A stretch of 64,000 nt of DNA from positions 38,137 through 102,136 of the forward strand of contig DLGT01000024.1 of NCBI GenBank assembly GCA_002482845.1, in the 5' to 3' direction. The stretch comes from Saprospiraceae bacterium UBA7687. GTDB lineage: Bacteria; Bacteroidota; Bacteroidia; Chitinophagales; Saprospiraceae. Below are positions 27,301 through 37,199 of this stretch, in pieces. Position numbers and translations under genes: made by a program. Position 1 is the first letter of the stretch. Every line of letters begins with the position of its first letter. The notes beneath the pieces are model-generated. The model was given only the letters and a program-made list of their open reading frames with translations. It was not told where the DNA came from and did no database searches.

Positions 27301-28378
27301 GTAAAAAGTTAATTCCTATCATGGGTATATTTTCACTATAGGTATTATCACCATTGCAGTCTGAACCATCACCATCCACTGAGTCTTGATTATAAATATA
27401 AGCCACATCACTAGTTTTGTCATAACCAAAGTAATCGTCACTATAACACCCAAGATCAGGGTCCACCCAAAAACCAAAATAAAAATCTATTAAATCTTCG
27501 GTTGCTTTATTGATAAGCTTATACTGATAAAAGGTCATGTCATTGACTTCGTTTTTTGTATTGTAAGCATAGGCACTTACTTGTACTTCCATCTGTATTT
27601 TATTTGGACCAGACAACGTTTGTGGACCGCCATTATCATTAAATACGAAAAAATTTATCTCAGTAGGTAGATAAGGACTTTGGCTATAGCCCACCTCACA
27701 GCCGCTTCTCAGAACTATAGGATAGTCTCCTTTACATGGATCATATTTTCCATTACTATCATAATCCCAATATTCTGCCAATGTTTGATCTGGTAATGGC
27801 CAAGGATATTTTTCATTCCAATAGGGATTACCTTGAGCTGGCCAATACTTGACATCATCCGGGATTTTAGTACAGTCATATGGCAAATTATTTTCCTTTG
27901 CTTTATTCCATGCCGAAATATGGTCTTCTATATTTTTACCTTTTACTGTAAATATTTTATCCCAGTCATCACAATATTGCTTCTCGGTAGCACCGTCATA
28001 ATTCAGTGGCCCAGGAAAAAAATCAGAGCCATTTTGCTGATAATCACTTGCTGCCAATCTGATATTTCCTGCTCGATCCTTACCTCCTAGCCATATTCCT
28101 GCTGTATGAATTCCTGAAACATTGGATGTGCCTGATGCTTTGTTTGGCGTAATGTATTGACCTCCTTCAAATAAAGTTCCACCATTGTGGAGTCTAGCCC
28201 TAACATTATTTACATTCATATCGTAAGTAGCCGTAGGCCGTGAACAGTCAGACTTCATACTTGAATGAGTATAATGTCCATTTTTATTGTGCTTAGGATT
28301 TGGTTTAGATCCACAAATTAATTTGACAGGTAAGAACCATATTCCAATGAAAATTGAAATACAATATATTTTATTCAT
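24374..28378 (-). CDS. Giant T9SS-secreted protein, paralogue 1 of 3
   Basis: A 1334-residue protein with a signal peptide (about 1-23) and a type A T9SS sorting domain at the C-terminus (VYLAPNPVSLRESAF ... GLYFVHIRN ... LKWLVL). The N-terminal part starts with CSRPTATYDMNVNNVRAR and includes an Asp-rich loop DYDSNGKYDPCKGD that resembles a calcium-binding site. Many Cys residues suggest disulfides. A second module (about 790-1255) begins KVTRISGEGNP. No catalytic motif is visible. Relatives occur in Saprospiraceae as unnamed T9SS proteins. It is the last of three tandem copies, 48 nt after the second, and probably in one transcript. Confidence 0.85.
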   Translation of the reverse strand: MNKIYCISIFIGIWFLPVKLICGSKPNPKHNKNGHYTHSSMKSDCSRPTATYDMNVNNVRARLHNGGTLFEGGQYITPNKASGTSNVSGIHTAGIWLGGKDRAGNIRLAASDYQQNGSDFFPGPLNYDGATEKQYCDDWDKIFTVKGKNIEDHISAWNKAKENNLPYDCTKIPDDVKYWPAQGNPYWNEKYPWPLPDQTLAEYWDYDSNGKYDPCKGDYPIVLRSGCEVGYSQSPYLPTEINFFVFNDNGGPQTLSGPNKIQMEVQVSAYAYNTKNEVNDMTFYQYKLINKATEDLIDFYFGFWVDPDLGCYSDDYFGYDKTSDVAYIYNQDSVDGDGSDCNGDNTYSENIPMIGINFLLKPYGPKVFKRDINGQYIYDQFGQKIMIDPIPNTGQQDTLVEIGISSFTYNDNCTMDFPPVYCAPQRGREDGFYNIMRGFWQNGAPITFGGSGYNPSSTDTVKHVFAGEPNNPNEWSMCTSALPSSDRKFYMSTGPLLLQPGAINLLTVNIFSVFDVPLPCPDLTKMRYINGVTQWFFGNCFNEPQEGPDAPDVSCIEKDKELILILKNNKDWSNNYDESFSEATLYLPPGFDDQYRFEGYKIYQLKDESVRYNQYTDPSFARLVAQTDIKNNVADIYNWFPIENPDTSAFAYPYIWQPKLMISGANLGIKHTFTITEDQFSDEEKSLVNGKKYYFSAVAYAHNEWRPYNTQDNYGQRTSYIDGRVNIQNYSFIPQQNENQIESQLKVTRISGEGNPNVFLDVTSDMYDKMLANDFDGKITYRTGFGPLVGKILDPSKLKDKKYRLEITGNFNYSRPICTYDDDATWTLTNITDNVVVLENKPLFYIKEYVVDELGFSITVENRPEPASQASDIQKGGIGAQIDYLNPDGPKWFGAVTEGGKIQDNMYDYINPAGSQMQDPDNVLSKLGDGFFIPFMSSRRTGMPFFLSPFARELVSIVSGSALNSFRFRDLNNVDIVMTKDKSKWSKCIVVESTSPDLADGTSGSRKNFELRNAPSIDQNGNPINDGTIGFSYFPGYAVDVETGKRLNIFFGESSLYRDTMVNINGTQVDMKSVLKDGVALGGDMIFNPSSQLAIDDLVIKDPITDEILTIIDPIGIMAGGQHYIYVTRQEYDGCASFAKKMMRGEDGSIPKILNRAKVCTAITWTSFPILPKGAQLLPLSEGLIPNDMIVKLRVDNPYGESRRFDIDLERECFTDGDYPVYEFGFDTLNSFLKEEGELGNVYLAPNPVSLRESAFTLKLFNLPQDVQISIINMGGSVVKTYGITDGVCSFLSGPGVMETRYDIEPYRLSQGLYFVHIRNNKTGESKTLKWLVL

Positions 28379-28426
28379 TTGTGTTATTTTTATTTGTTAG
28401 TTTAACATGGTTTATGATATTTTGAA

Positions 28427-31400
28427 TTACAGCACCATCCACTTGAGTGTTTTAATATTTCCTGTTTTATGATCTAAGATATGAACAAAATTCAGCCCTC
28501 GTCTGAGCAAATTTGTTCCTACATTATAGCTAGTTTCTGTGACTCCAGGACCTGACAAACTCTCTACATTGGCTTCTGATGGTAAGAATTTTTTGACCAA
28601 ATTACCATTAAGATCGATGATACTTACGGAAGATTCTGCTGGGAGGTTATATAGTTTAAGTGCTATTTCTGCTTGTACTAAGTTTGTAGGATTTGGAGAT
28701 AAAAAGACTCTTTCTAGACTGTTACTTGAGGAAACAAAAGAAACAAAATTTTCAAAACCAAACTCATACACAGGATGGTCTCCTACTGTCTCACATTCAC
28801 GTTCACGGTCGATATTGTATTTTCTACTTTCTCCGTAAGGATTATCTACCCTTAGTTTTACGATGACATCATTAGGTATAAGACCTTCACTGAGTGGCAA
28901 TAATTGGGCATCTGTCGACAATACAGGGAATGATGTCCAAGTGATAGCGGCACCTACTTTGCCCCTGTTTAAATTGCTTGCTGTGATACCTCCTGCCGTT
29001 CTTTGTAGCTTTGTAGCTAAAGAAGCACATCCATCATATGCCTGACGAGTGACATAAATGTAATGTTGTCCACCTGCTACCGTCGCTATTGGATGACTGA
29101 AAAAAATGATTTCACTCGTTACAGGATCTCTTACTAAAAGCTCTTCGATCACCATTTGAGATGAAGGATTAAATATCATATCTCCTCCCAAAGCAACTTC
29201 ATCCTTTAATAAGGTTTTTAAATTGGTTAGTGTACCATTTATATTGATAATTGTGTCAATGTAAAGACTGCTTTCGCCAAAAAAGATATTTAGTCTTTCG
29301 CCCGTTTCTACATCTACAGCATATCCTGGGAAATAGCTAAATCCTGATGTTCCATCATTAAGCGGGTTGCCATTTTGGTCAATGGAAGGTCCATTTCGTA
29401 ATTCGAAATTTTTTCTATTGCCTAATGTCCCTTCAGCCACTAAATCTGGCGCTGTGCTTTCTACGACCATGCATTTACTCCACTTAGATTTATCTTTAGT
29501 CAAGACAATGTCTACATTATTTAGATCTCGATATCTCAAACTATTAACACTGGAACCTACCATAAAAGACATTAATTCTCTAGCAGCGGGACTTAAATAA
29601 AATGATGGTGCAAATTCATATCTTGTAGAAATAAATGGGACAAAATATCCTGTTCCCATAGAAGATAACTCAAGATTTGGATCCTGTGTCCTAGGGGAAA
29701 GAAAGTTTAAAAAATTATTTGGCTTATTGCGAACTTCTTGTTCGTAGGTAATTGCTGAGAACCATTTAGAAGCATCTGGATTAGAATATTCGACTTTTTG
29801 ACCTACAGCGCCATTATTCGAATACAATTGAGTACCCGGCTCTGTATGTTGATGGACAGTAATTGCAAAGCCCAATTCTTCTACTACATATTCTTTGATG
29901 TCATTTAGTGACTTATCTTCTAGAATGACTGTGTTTTCAGTGATATCTGTGAGTTTCCATACGGCATCTTCTTCGTACGCACATATGGATCTGTTCGAAT
30001 TAAAGTCACCTGTAATTTCTAGTCTATAAACTTTGTTTTGCAATTTTGACTCATCTATTATTTTTCCTTGCAATGGACCGTATCCTGTGAGATAGGTGAT
30101 CTTTCCATCAAAATCATCACGCAACATTTTGTCATACATTCCGGATGCAAGTTCTAGAAATACTTTTGGATTCCCTTCGCCTGAGATACGTGTAACTTTA
30201 AGATTTTGCTTGTCTTTTGAAATATCAGTTTTAGGTGCAAAAGTGTACGTTTTGACGTTTTTAAAACTTTCTATATAGGATGTTTTTTGCCCAGTGTTGT
30301 CATTGATGTCAAAGGGCTTCCACTCATTGTGCGCGTATGCCACCACCATAAAATGATAGTTTCTGCCATTGATCAACGTTTTATTTTCTGAAGCAAATTG
30401 GTCTTCTGTAAATGAATAAGATGTTTGTATACCTGTATTTGAACCCGAAGCTTTTAACTCTGTCACCCAAATGTAGTCTTCAGTGGCATTTGGGTCAGGA
30501 TTGACGATATTTTTCCAATTAAATATTTCAGTGATATTGTTTTGAATGTCAGATTGTGCGACAAGCCTAGCTAAGGCAGTATTATCCAGCTGTTGTCGAG
30601 TCACATTGGGACTTGAAAGTTGAAAAATCTTGTATCCTTCGAATGTATAATATTGGTCAAAGAGCTCAGTAACGGATAGGATTTTTTCTTTATATTTTTC
30701 TTCAAAGTTATTTGATTGTTCGTCATTGATAAGTTGTAAAACAATTTCTTTATCATTCTCAGTTCCCAAAATATCAGGGGCATCTGGTCCTATAATTAAA
30801 GTTTCAAAACAATTGTCAAATAACTCTTGTGACAATGTATTTGCATACCTAAGCTTGCTAATATCAGGACAAGGGTGTTTAATGTCGAATGCTGTAACGA
30901 TAGAAACGGTAAGTTGATTGACTGACCCTGGTTGCATCAGCATAGGTCCTGTAGACATCAGCATACGTCTATCTCCAAAAGGTAGATTGGCTGTACACAT
31001 AGACCAGCCATTAGGATCATTCGGATCTCCATCGAATACATGAGAAATAGTATCAAAAGTGGCACTATTAATAAAAGGAGCACCATCGGCCAATTTTCCT
31101 CTCATATAATTATAAAATCCATCTTCCATACCACGCTTGGGGTCACAAGTATTGGGAGTAGGATTACCGATCCCACAGTTCTCCATATAAGTAAATGAAC
31201 TAATACCTAACTCTACCAATGTATCTTGAAATCCACTTCCTGGTATTGGCTCTATCAATATTTTATTTCCTTGAGAGTCATATAATAAATTGCCATTTTG
31301 ATCTCTTTTAAATACTTTTGAACCCAGTGGGCCACGGACATAAGAAAATCCTATGATCGGAATATCGTATCCATAGCTATTTGTCCCTTCACAAGCCGTT

Positions 31401-32410
31401 CCATTTACACCATCAGCCTCGTCTTGGTTATACACATACGCCATATCTGTGATAGGGTCATAACCTATAAAATCATCTTGGTAGCATCCTAAATCTGGGT
31501 CTATCCAAAAACTAAAATAACAATCTACAAGATCTTCAGGAGCTTTATTGATAAGTTTGTATTGATAGAAGGTCATATCATTGAGTTCGTCACCGCTTTC
31601 ATAGGCAAATGCATTGACTTGAACTTCCATTTGCATTTGAGATGGTCCGCTCAGAGTATGGGCTCTACCTGCATCATTAAAAACAAAATAGTTGATTTCA
31701 GCAGGAATTTTAAGCCCTTCATGGTATGCTGCATCACAACTTCTATCATCTAATATCGGGTAGTCACCTTCGCATGGATTATATCTTCCATCCCCATTAA
31801 AATCCCAAAAAGCTGCAAGCGACTGCTCTGGCAATTCGAAACCATATTTTGACGTAAAATAAGGATTGCCTTGAGCGGGCCAAAATTTTACGTCATCTGG
31901 TACATTACTACAATCAAAGCCACCTGAAGATTGCGCCTTCTGCCAAGCTTTTATATGAGAAGATATATTTATTCCTTTGACAGAAAATATTTTGTCCCAA
32001 TCATCACAATATTCTTTATCTGTCGTTCCATTCACATCAAGTGGTCCAGCCGTATAGTCATATCCTTCTGATCTATAGGTTACTGCCGATAATTTTATAT
32101 TGCCTGATCTGTCAGTACCACCAATCCATACACCCGCTGCGTATATGGCGGATACTGGTAATTGTCCTGTTGCAGGTGCTGGTGTAATATACGCTGCTGA
32201 TGCAAATAAATCACCACCATTGAGAATTCTCGCCCGTATATTGTTTACACTCATGTCATACTGTGCTGTAGGTCTAGTACAATCAGTAATAAAATGTTGT
32301 TTGGGTATGCTACTGTTTTTGGTTTTAGATAATGGATTATCTAATCCTAATACATGCTGTGACACACCAAAAAATACTAAAAGAAGGATGTAAGTTGACT
32401 TTCTGTTCAT
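28427..32410 (-). CDS. Giant T9SS-secreted protein, paralogue 2 of 3
   Basis: A 1327-residue paralogue, collinear with paralogue 1 over its whole length, with the same signal peptide-conserved Cys-rich N-terminus (DCTRPTAQYDMSVNN), a DFNGDGRYNPCEGD loop, the KVTRISGEGNP module and a C-terminal sorting domain (VFLSPNPTNLVQAE ... LKWMVL). The most conserved stretches include RKNFELR and the SYFPGYAVDVETG region of the second module. It probably forms a surface or extracellular structural or adhesive protein; this is inference only, since no enzyme motif can be seen. Confidence 0.85.
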   Translation of the reverse strand: MNRKSTYILLLVFFGVSQHVLGLDNPLSKTKNSSIPKQHFITDCTRPTAQYDMSVNNIRARILNGGDLFASAAYITPAPATGQLPVSAIYAAGVWIGGTDRSGNIKLSAVTYRSEGYDYTAGPLDVNGTTDKEYCDDWDKIFSVKGINISSHIKAWQKAQSSGGFDCSNVPDDVKFWPAQGNPYFTSKYGFELPEQSLAAFWDFNGDGRYNPCEGDYPILDDRSCDAAYHEGLKIPAEINYFVFNDAGRAHTLSGPSQMQMEVQVNAFAYESGDELNDMTFYQYKLINKAPEDLVDCYFSFWIDPDLGCYQDDFIGYDPITDMAYVYNQDEADGVNGTACEGTNSYGYDIPIIGFSYVRGPLGSKVFKRDQNGNLLYDSQGNKILIEPIPGSGFQDTLVELGISSFTYMENCGIGNPTPNTCDPKRGMEDGFYNYMRGKLADGAPFINSATFDTISHVFDGDPNDPNGWSMCTANLPFGDRRMLMSTGPMLMQPGSVNQLTVSIVTAFDIKHPCPDISKLRYANTLSQELFDNCFETLIIGPDAPDILGTENDKEIVLQLINDEQSNNFEEKYKEKILSVTELFDQYYTFEGYKIFQLSSPNVTRQQLDNTALARLVAQSDIQNNITEIFNWKNIVNPDPNATEDYIWVTELKASGSNTGIQTSYSFTEDQFASENKTLINGRNYHFMVVAYAHNEWKPFDINDNTGQKTSYIESFKNVKTYTFAPKTDISKDKQNLKVTRISGEGNPKVFLELASGMYDKMLRDDFDGKITYLTGYGPLQGKIIDESKLQNKVYRLEITGDFNSNRSICAYEEDAVWKLTDITENTVILEDKSLNDIKEYVVEELGFAITVHQHTEPGTQLYSNNGAVGQKVEYSNPDASKWFSAITYEQEVRNKPNNFLNFLSPRTQDPNLELSSMGTGYFVPFISTRYEFAPSFYLSPAARELMSFMVGSSVNSLRYRDLNNVDIVLTKDKSKWSKCMVVESTAPDLVAEGTLGNRKNFELRNGPSIDQNGNPLNDGTSGFSYFPGYAVDVETGERLNIFFGESSLYIDTIININGTLTNLKTLLKDEVALGGDMIFNPSSQMVIEELLVRDPVTSEIIFFSHPIATVAGGQHYIYVTRQAYDGCASLATKLQRTAGGITASNLNRGKVGAAITWTSFPVLSTDAQLLPLSEGLIPNDVIVKLRVDNPYGESRKYNIDRERECETVGDHPVYEFGFENFVSFVSSSNSLERVFLSPNPTNLVQAEIALKLYNLPAESSVSIIDLNGNLVKKFLPSEANVESLSGPGVTETSYNVGTNLLRRGLNFVHILDHKTGNIKTLKWMVL

Positions 32411-32539
32411 AACTTTAATGTTTTAATAAGTTTAGAACAGCAAGATATCGATTCCATCTACATGAAAACCAAAATGATATGATTAAATCCACAGTTTTGT
32501 ATCAGTGGCGACTTAAATCCAATATTTTATATCTTCATC

Positions 32540-35059
32540 TTATAGAACCATCCATTTTAATGTCTTAATATCTCCTGATTTTTGGTCTATAATCTGTACA
32601 AAATGAAGGCCTTGGCTTAGCCCGTCAGCATTGATGTTAAACTTAGATTCTTTTACTCCTGGACCAGCCAAAAATTCTGAACTACCTTCATTCTGATGAC
32701 ATTTTTTGACAAGATTTCCTTTTGTATCAAAGATATTTATGATCACTTGTTCTGGTAGGTTGAATAATCTCAAAGTAATGTCCGACTGTGATCTCAAAAT
32801 TGGATTTGGCGAAAGGAAGATATTGGATAGATGATTAAAAGAGTTGGTGGAAGACATTAAATTTGGCACAAAAGTAAAGACCTTTACATTGTTTAAACTC
32901 TCTATATATGGTATTTTCTGGCCAGAACCATCAGTAGGATCAAACTCTTTCCAGTTGTTGTGGGCATAAGCCACCACCATAAAATGATAGTTTTTACCAT
33001 TTATCAGCGTTTTATCACCTGTCGCAAATTGATCTTCTGTAAATGAAAAATTATTAATTAACCCACTATTTGAAGCGACCACTTTTGACTCTTTCGTCCA
33101 AATATAGTCTTCATTTGAAGTTGGGTCTGGATTAACAATGTTTTTCCAATTAAATATTTCGGTGATGTTATTTTGAATATCTGATTGTGCAATAAGTCTA
33201 GCAGATCCAATATCATTTAAAAGTTGTCTAGAAGTATTGGCTGTTCTCACTTGATACACCTTATACCCTTCAAATTTGTAAAACTGATCAAATTGGTCAT
33301 CAACAGTTGATATGCGTTCTGTATAACTTTCCTGATAATTATTAGAAGATACTAGGTTATCAATATTAATGCCAATTTCTTTATCTTTTGATTCTGCTTT
33401 TAATTCTGGCGCATCAGGTCCTACTACGAAGTCTTCAAAACAATTGCCAAATAGGTTTTGTGCATGGGTATTATTATATCTTAATTTAGAAATATCAGGA
33501 CAAGGGTTTTTGACATCAAAAGCAGTGGTAATAACAGAAATATATTGATTGATCGCCCCAGGTTGTAGTAGAATTGGTCCTTGTGTTAATAGTAACTTTC
33601 TATCACCATTTTCCAAATTTGATGTACACATAGACCATCCATTTGGGTCATTGGGTTCGCCATCGAAAGCAAACCTTACGGTATCTGTTGAGGCTGGATT
33701 ATAACCTGAACCACCAAAGGTCAATGGAGTACTATCCGCCCACAATCCGCGCATATAATTATAAAATCCATCTTCTCTACCCCTTTGAGGATCTGTAGTA
33801 CCTGGTGGGAAATTTCCAAATCCACCATTTTCCATATAATTTACAGATGATAGACCTACATCAACTATTGTATCTTGTTGGCCTGCATTTGGAAGAGGGT
33901 CAATCAATACCCTATTGCCATTATTGTCCAAAAGAATCTTGCCATTTGCATCTCTCTTAAATATTTTAGGAGCCCTAAGGCTTCCGAAAAGATTAAAACC
34001 AACCAATGGAATATTTGTGCTGTAAGAATTAGTTCCACCATCGCAAGTCGGTCCTCCTGTACCATCTACATCATCTTGATTGTAAACGTATGCCATTTTA
34101 TTAACTGGGTCATAACCAATATAATCATCTTGGTAACAACCTAAATCTGGATCAATATACCAACTAAAATAACAATTTAATAAGTCTTCATTAGCTTTGT
34201 TTATCAATTTATATTTGTGGAAAGTCATATCATTGAGTTCGTCATAACTTGAATAAGCAAACGAATTGACTTGAACTTCCATTTGGATTTTATTTGCGCC
34301 ACTTAAGGTTTGAATGCCACCATTGTCATTGAAAATAAAAAAATTCATTTCTGCAGGCACTAATAATCCATCATGAAAACCTGATAAACAGTTTCTTTCT
34401 TCAACAAAAGGATAGTCACCTTCACAAGGATCATATTCACCATTTGCATCATTATCCCAATACGCTGCCAATATTTGATCTGGCAATTCCCACCCAAATT
34501 TTCCTACAAAATAAGGGTTTCCTTGTGCTGGCCAGTATTTGACATCATCTGGTATTTTATCACAATCCATACTCTGTCCAGAAAATTCCGAATCCTTCCA
34601 TGCTTGTATGTGCTTTTTTATGTTATCGCCTTTTACACTAAATATCCTATCCCAGTTTTTGCAATTTTGACTTTCTGTGGTGCCATTTATGTCCAATGGT
34701 CCTGCAAAATAATCATATCCTTCAGTCCTATATGTGGAAGCAGATAGTCTAATATTACCCACTCTATCTTGCCCAGCCATCCAAAGTCCAGATGTGTAAA
34801 TGGCAGACACAGATCTTTGCCCTGATTTAGGTATTGGTGTGATGTATCCTGAAGATTCAAACATATCACCTCCTGTCAATATTCTAGCTCGCACATTATT
34901 GACACCCATATCATATTGTGCGGTTGGCCTTACACAATCCGATCTAAAGGAAGCTTGTTCGTTATTAAATTTTGGATTTTTTGGATTTTCCTTTGCATAA
35001 GAGACAATGGTTAAACCAAAAATCTGCAGGGAGATGATAAGGATTGCTTTTAAGTTCAT
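32540..35059 (-). CDS. Shorter T9SS-secreted protein, paralogue 3 of 3, lacking the second module
   Basis: An 839-residue paralogue of the two genes downstream. It matches their first ~730 residues (DCVRPTAQYDMGVNNVRAR, DNDANGEYDPCEGD, and the NYHFMVVAYAHN region) and then passes straight from VKVFTFVPN to the sorting domain (IFLSPNPILRSQSD ... LKWMVL). The ~490-residue KVTRISGEGNP module is absent, with both junctions clean and in frame. It is first in the tandem and therefore closest to any promoter. Confidence 0.85.
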   Translation of the reverse strand: MNLKAILIISLQIFGLTIVSYAKENPKNPKFNNEQASFRSDCVRPTAQYDMGVNNVRARILTGGDMFESSGYITPIPKSGQRSVSAIYTSGLWMAGQDRVGNIRLSASTYRTEGYDYFAGPLDINGTTESQNCKNWDRIFSVKGDNIKKHIQAWKDSEFSGQSMDCDKIPDDVKYWPAQGNPYFVGKFGWELPDQILAAYWDNDANGEYDPCEGDYPFVEERNCLSGFHDGLLVPAEMNFFIFNDNGGIQTLSGANKIQMEVQVNSFAYSSYDELNDMTFHKYKLINKANEDLLNCYFSWYIDPDLGCYQDDYIGYDPVNKMAYVYNQDDVDGTGGPTCDGGTNSYSTNIPLVGFNLFGSLRAPKIFKRDANGKILLDNNGNRVLIDPLPNAGQQDTIVDVGLSSVNYMENGGFGNFPPGTTDPQRGREDGFYNYMRGLWADSTPLTFGGSGYNPASTDTVRFAFDGEPNDPNGWSMCTSNLENGDRKLLLTQGPILLQPGAINQYISVITTAFDVKNPCPDISKLRYNNTHAQNLFGNCFEDFVVGPDAPELKAESKDKEIGINIDNLVSSNNYQESYTERISTVDDQFDQFYKFEGYKVYQVRTANTSRQLLNDIGSARLIAQSDIQNNITEIFNWKNIVNPDPTSNEDYIWTKESKVVASNSGLINNFSFTEDQFATGDKTLINGKNYHFMVVAYAHNNWKEFDPTDGSGQKIPYIESLNNVKVFTFVPNLMSSTNSFNHLSNIFLSPNPILRSQSDITLRLFNLPEQVIINIFDTKGNLVKKCHQNEGSSEFLAGPGVKESKFNINADGLSQGLHFVQIIDQKSGDIKTLKWMVL

Positions 35060-35160
35060 ACTAATTTTAAGTTTGATAATTTTAAGCCTGCAAGGTAGTT
35101 TAAATGTTTAGAATGGTAAATAAAATTGGGATTTTAGTATCAATGGCGACATAAATAAAC

Positions 35161-35168
35161 TACTTTTG
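35161..35168 (+). promoter_or_regulatory. -7 box upstream of the M14 carboxypeptidase
   Basis: TACTTTTG matches TAnnTTTG and lies 18 nt before the ATG at 35187. Its TTG can be misread as a start codon at 35166. Confidence 0.55.
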
Positions 35169-35186
35169 GTTTTTAAATCACAATCA

Positions 35187-36941
35187 ATGCACACATTTAG
35201 AATCATATTTTTGCTTCAAATCATCTTTTTTTCTTCTTGTTATTCACAATCGAAAATTCCTAAAATGGCATCTTTACCTACCACATCTTTTGAACAAAAT
35301 CCAAACACTACATCTACTTATTTGGAAATTGTAGCTTATTATAATCAACTTGGAGAGTCATCTGATTTGATACAGGTGAGTGATTTTGGTATGACCGATA
35401 GTGGCTTTCCGTTACAAGAAGTGGTGATTGCTAAAAATGGCCATTTCACTCCAGAAGAAAGCCGTAAAGCAGGCAAATCGATACTTTTTATCAATAATGG
35501 TATCCATCCTGGAGAGCCTGACGGTATGGACGCTTCAATGATTTTTGTACGCGATTTAATCACCAAACCTGAACTGACCGCTTTATTGGACAAAGTGACT
35601 GTTGTCGTCATTCCTGTGTACAATATTGGTGGCACGATAAATAGAAGTGCAACTAGTAGAGCCAACCAAAATGGACCAGATGCTTATGGATTCAGAGGAA
35701 ATGCAAAAAACTTAGATCTCAATAGGGATTTCGTCAAATGTGATAGTAAAAATGCTAAGTCTTTTAATGCTTTTTTTCATAAATGGGATCCAGATGTTCA
35801 GGTAGATACACATACATCCAATGGTGCTGATTATCAATACACTATGACATTGATTGCTACTCAAAAAGACAAGCTACACCCTATGTTAAGTAGTTTTATG
35901 ACAGACTTGATGTTGCCAGATTTATATAAAAATATGAAGTCGCAAAACTGGGAAATGGTGCCTTATGTCTATGCAAATGGAACACCTGAGACAGGTATAT
36001 ATGGATTTATGGATCATCCTAGATATTCGTCAGGATACGCTGCTATGCATCATACCATCAGTTTTATGCCTGAAACACACATGCTCAAACCCTATACTGA
36101 TCGAGTATGGAGTACGCATGCATTTTTAAAAGTTGGGTTACATTTTATGTTTCAAAATGGAAATCGCCTTGCAGAAATACGCACTAAAGTAAAAAATGAA
36201 GTCAAAGAACAACAATCATTCGATCTATTGTACGAAATAGATAAATCCGAACCGGACACCGTTTTGTTCAAAGGTTATGAAGCTAAATATAAGCCAAGTT
36301 TAGTCAGTGGTCTAGATAGATTGTATTATGATAGATCATCCCCTTGGGAAAAACCTGTTGCTTTTTACAATGACTACAAACCAACTCTTTCTATACAAAA
36401 ACCCAAGGCGTACATCATTCCACAAGCATATAATGAAATCATCAGCAAAATGGAAGTGAATGGTGTCAAGGTAGATAAACTAGCGTCTGACACAGTATAT
36501 AAAGTCGAATTGTATAACTTAGATAGTTATGAAACATCCAAAGTTGCGTACGAAGGACATTATAATCATAGTGATTTAAAAGTTACAAAGATTGAAATGG
36601 ACAAACAATACCATAAGGGTGACTTTATAATTTATACTAATCAAGTTTGTAACAGATATATCGTAGAAATGCTCGAGCCACAAGGTGTAGATAGCTGGTT
36701 TGCTTGGAACTTTTTTGATGGTATTTTGATGCAAAAGGAAGGATTTTCTGCCTATGTATTTGAAGATTTGGCAGCGGAAATTTTAAAAAATGACGAAAAC
36801 CTTCGCAGTAAATTAGCCCAAAAGCGAGCTGACGATCCTAAGTTTGCCACAAATGCTTGGGCACAACTTGATTTCGTGTATAAAAATTCACCTTATTATG
36901 AAAAAACACACAATTTGTACCCAGTAGCTAGGGTAAAGTAG
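35187..36941 (+). CDS. M14-family zinc carboxypeptidase, secreted
   Basis: A 584-residue metallopeptidase with a signal peptide, possibly a lipoprotein (FFSSCYSQ). The zinc-binding HxxE is visible in NNGIHPGEPDG, and the third ligand His in VDTHTSNG. The carboxylate-binding Arg is in FRGNAKNLDLNRDF. The C-terminal half (about 330-584) has no clear catalytic motif and is probably a beta-rich accessory domain. It would remove C-terminal residues from peptides or act on peptidoglycan peptides in the periplasm or at the surface. The ATG at 35187 is preferred to the in-promoter TTG. Confidence 0.88.
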   Translation: MHTFRIIFLLQIIFFSSCYSQSKIPKMASLPTTSFEQNPNTTSTYLEIVAYYNQLGESSDLIQVSDFGMTDSGFPLQEVVIAKNGHFTPEESRKAGKSILFINNGIHPGEPDGMDASMIFVRDLITKPELTALLDKVTVVVIPVYNIGGTINRSATSRANQNGPDAYGFRGNAKNLDLNRDFVKCDSKNAKSFNAFFHKWDPDVQVDTHTSNGADYQYTMTLIATQKDKLHPMLSSFMTDLMLPDLYKNMKSQNWEMVPYVYANGTPETGIYGFMDHPRYSSGYAAMHHTISFMPETHMLKPYTDRVWSTHAFLKVGLHFMFQNGNRLAEIRTKVKNEVKEQQSFDLLYEIDKSEPDTVLFKGYEAKYKPSLVSGLDRLYYDRSSPWEKPVAFYNDYKPTLSIQKPKAYIIPQAYNEIISKMEVNGVKVDKLASDTVYKVELYNLDSYETSKVAYEGHYNHSDLKVTKIEMDKQYHKGDFIIYTNQVCNRYIVEMLEPQGVDSWFAWNFFDGILMQKEGFSAYVFEDLAAEILKNDENLRSKLAQKRADDPKFATNAWAQLDFVYKNSPYYEKTHNLYPVARVK

Positions 36942-37070
36942 AATATAAAATGTATTAAATAGTAGATTTTTGCAACTCAATTTTTGACGAATAATTTTAC
37001 AAAATGTACGTTTAGGAAATTATTCCATACACTTGATAGTTTAATATACAAAATGAATGTGAAATAGCGT

Positions 37071-37078
37071 TATCTTTG
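37071..37078 (+). promoter_or_regulatory. Putative -7 box upstream of the alpha-2-macroglobulin gene
   Basis: TATCTTTG fits TAnnTTTG, but it lies 121 nt before the ATG at 37200, which would give a long leader. Confidence 0.35.
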
Positions 37079-37199
37079 ATGACGTTTATGAGTATTTTTA
37101 TAATGGTCAATTTCTAGTTATAAGACTTGATGGATTGCTTTTTAAACACGTCGTATATCGGTATTTAGACACTTTAATATCAAAATAAAACCAACCAAA

